DNA from: Burkholderiales bacterium
GTDB lineage: Bacteria > Pseudomonadota > Gammaproteobacteria > Burkholderiales > Burkholderiaceae_C
DNA length: 6,857 bases
Direction of reading: 5' to 3'
NCBI GenBank assembly: GCA_011391855.1
Contig: JAABPT010000074.1
Location: 1 to 6,857, forward strand
Every line of letters begins with the position of its first letter. Within the stretch, counting starts at the first letter, position 1. Shown here in pieces: positions 5,905-6,857 of this stretch. The notes beneath the pieces were generated by a model that ran no database searches, had not been told where the DNA came from, and saw only the letters and a program-made list of their open reading frames with translations. A program made the position numbers and the translations under genes.

Positions 5905-6777
5905 TCAGCGCACCGCCAGCGGCCGCTTGCGGCGCGGCGGCGGAAACAGGCGGTCGAGTTGCGCCAGATCGGCCTCGCTCAGGCGCAACTCGCGCGCCGC
6001 CCAGTTGTGGCGCAGGTGAACGGCTCGCGAAGCCTTGGGAATGGCCATCACGCCAGTCTGCCGCAGCACCCAAGCCAGGGCCACCTGCGCCGGCGTGGCG
6101 CGGTGGCTCTCTGCCACCGCACGCAGCCCCGGGTGGTCGACGAGCCCGCCCTGGTCGATGGGGCTGTACGCCATGAGCGGCATCTGGTGCAGTTGCTGCC
6201 ACGGCAGCAGATCGAATTCGACACCGCGCTGGCTGAGCGAGTAGTAGACCTGGTTCGCCGCGCAACCCTTGCCACCGGGCACGGCGGCCAGTTCACGCAG
6301 GTCGTCGAGGTCGAAATTGCTCACGCCCCATTGCCGGATCCAGCCGCGACGCTGCAACTGCTCGAAGCCGCGCACCGTCTCGGCCAACGGCACACCGCCG
6401 CGCCAGTGCAGCAGGTAGAGGTCGACGCAGTCCAGCCGCAGCCGGCGCAGACTGGCTTCGCAGGCCGCCAGCACACCGCGCTCGCTGGCGTTGTGCGGCA
6501 ACACCTTGGACACCACGAACAGGTCCTCGCGCGTGACGCCCTCGCGCAGTGCCTCGGTCAGCGCCTGGCCGACCACCATTTCGGCGCCGCCGTCGCCGTA
6601 CATTTCGGCGGTGTCGATAACGCGGTACCCGATGTCCAGCGCCAGCCGCAGCGCGCGCACTTCGGCGGTACGCTGCGCGGCGTCCTCGCCCAGGCGCCAG
6701 GTGCCCAGGCCCAGGGACGGGCGCTCTTCTCCACTGGGGAAAGTCACCTCGGGCCAGGGCGTGGTTCGTGCATCCAT
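5905..6777 (-). CDS. yeaE: Aldo/keto reductase, YeaE-like (probable NADPH-dependent aldehyde/methylglyoxal reductase)
   Basis: This 290-residue cytoplasmic (alpha/beta)8-barrel enzyme reduces carbonyls with NADPH. The catalytic tetrad is complete: Asp55 and Tyr60 in DTAEMYGDGG (55-64), Lys91 in VVSKV, His124 in LYLLHW. The cofactor-binding motif MAIPKASRAVHLRHN is at 244-258. GWIRQWGVSNF (145-155) and LLPWQQLHQMPLMAYSP (190-206) are family-typical and, with TAEMYGDGGAE and SLRRL...DLYLLHW, closely recall E. coli YeaE (about 284 residues), a methylglyoxal reductase; the true substrate may differ. The ATG at 6777 gives an N-terminus of normal length, but no clear SD precedes it; I see no better in-frame start. 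A dyad, CATGC-AC-GCATG (6775-6786), overlaps the start codon. It is the first gene of a probable two-gene unit with the exported AHSA1-domain protein. Its orientation suggests transcription from the region beyond 6778. Confidence 0.92.
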   Translation of the reverse strand: MDARTTPWPEVTFPSGEERPSLGLGTWRLGEDAAQRTAEVRALRLALDIGYRVIDTAEMYGDGGAEMVVGQALTEALREGVTREDLFVVSKVLPHNASERGVLAACEASLRRLRLDCVDLYLLHWRGGVPLAETVRGFEQLQRRGWIRQWGVSNFDLDDLRELAAVPGGKGCAANQVYYSLSQRGVEFDLLPWQQLHQMPLMAYSPIDQGGLVDHPGLRAVAESHRATPAQVALAWVLRQTGVMAIPKASRAVHLRHNWAARELRLSEADLAQLDRLFPPPRRKRPLAVR

Positions 6778-6835
6778 GCACGCATGCTAGAGCTTCGTGC
6801 CCGTGGGGAGCTGCCGTGGTCAACGGAGCTTTATC
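6778..6835. promoter_or_regulatory. Short intergenic region, possibly divergent promoters
   Basis: This 58-base segment precedes the - strand reductase and, perhaps, a + strand gene starting at 6836. It should hold the reductase promoter, but I find no good -35/-10 pair. On the - strand TTGTCA (6842-6837) and TTGACC (6822-6817) are possible -35 elements with no matching -10; TAGCAT (6791-6786) is a possible -10 without a -35. Confidence 0.25.
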
Positions 6836-6857
6836 ATGACAAGTGATGCAAGCCGGC
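6836..6857 (+). CDS. Possible start of a divergent gene, cut by the window end
   Basis: An ATG at 6836 follows GGAG (6825-6828) with seven bases between, a normal ribosome-binding layout, and the frame stays open to the window end (M-T-S-D-A-S-R, then a partial codon). The AT-richer bases GCTTTATC just before the ATG contrast with the coding DNA around. Seven codons are too few to identify a product. A divergently transcribed regulator would be common next to a reductase, but that is only a guess. Confidence 0.35.

Noticed and set aside
5422..6846. 474-codon open frame on the + strand opposite the reductase and AHSA1 genes
   Set aside because: It spans two well-supported - strand genes and the gap between them, with a low-complexity His/Gln/Arg-rich product, so it is a shadow.

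Overview
The window is GC-rich and densely coding. Its gene content (a split MacB-type ABC exporter, an EF-G paralogue, a TerC/Alx membrane protein behind a manganese riboswitch, a YeaE-like aldo-keto reductase) suggests a high-GC Gram-negative proteobacterium, most likely a betaproteobacterium of the Burkholderiales. That placement is inferred from protein flavour and composition; no rRNA or other strict marker is present.

Layout. (1) Positions 2-1830, + strand: the 3' part of an ABC-transporter ATPase gene, overlapping by one base the gene for its MacB-type permease; a periplasmic adaptor (MacA type) would be expected upstream, outside the window. (2) Positions 1831-2003: a 173-base gap with weak promoter candidates and a small dyad. 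(3) Positions 2004-4064, +: an elongation-factor-G paralogue of the FusA2-like kind, whose G domain departs from the canonical GTPase motifs while its domain IV tip looks intact. (4) Positions 4065-4260: an untranslated leader holding a clear yybP-ykoY (Mn2+-sensing) riboswitch, then a ribosome binding site inside a small hairpin. (5) Positions 4261-5238, +: the TerC/Alx family membrane protein controlled by that leader, probably a manganese exporter. (6) Positions 5278-6777, - strand, convergent with alx: a probable two-gene unit, an aldo-keto reductase resembling E. coli YeaE followed after 36 bases by an exported AHSA1/SRPBCC-domain protein. (7) Positions 6778-6857: a short divergent intergenic region and possibly the first codons of another + strand gene.

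How they work together. The ABC pair forms one export machine. The riboswitch and alx form a self-contained manganese homeostasis unit: rising Mn2+ folds the leader and turns on the exporter. The reductase and the exported AHSA1 protein are probably co-transcribed, but nothing in the sequence ties their functions together. I see no mobile element, CRISPR array, tRNA or rRNA. The least ordinary items are the leader RNA with its mutually exclusive pairings, and the EF-G paralogue lacking the catalytic histidine of its G3 motif.
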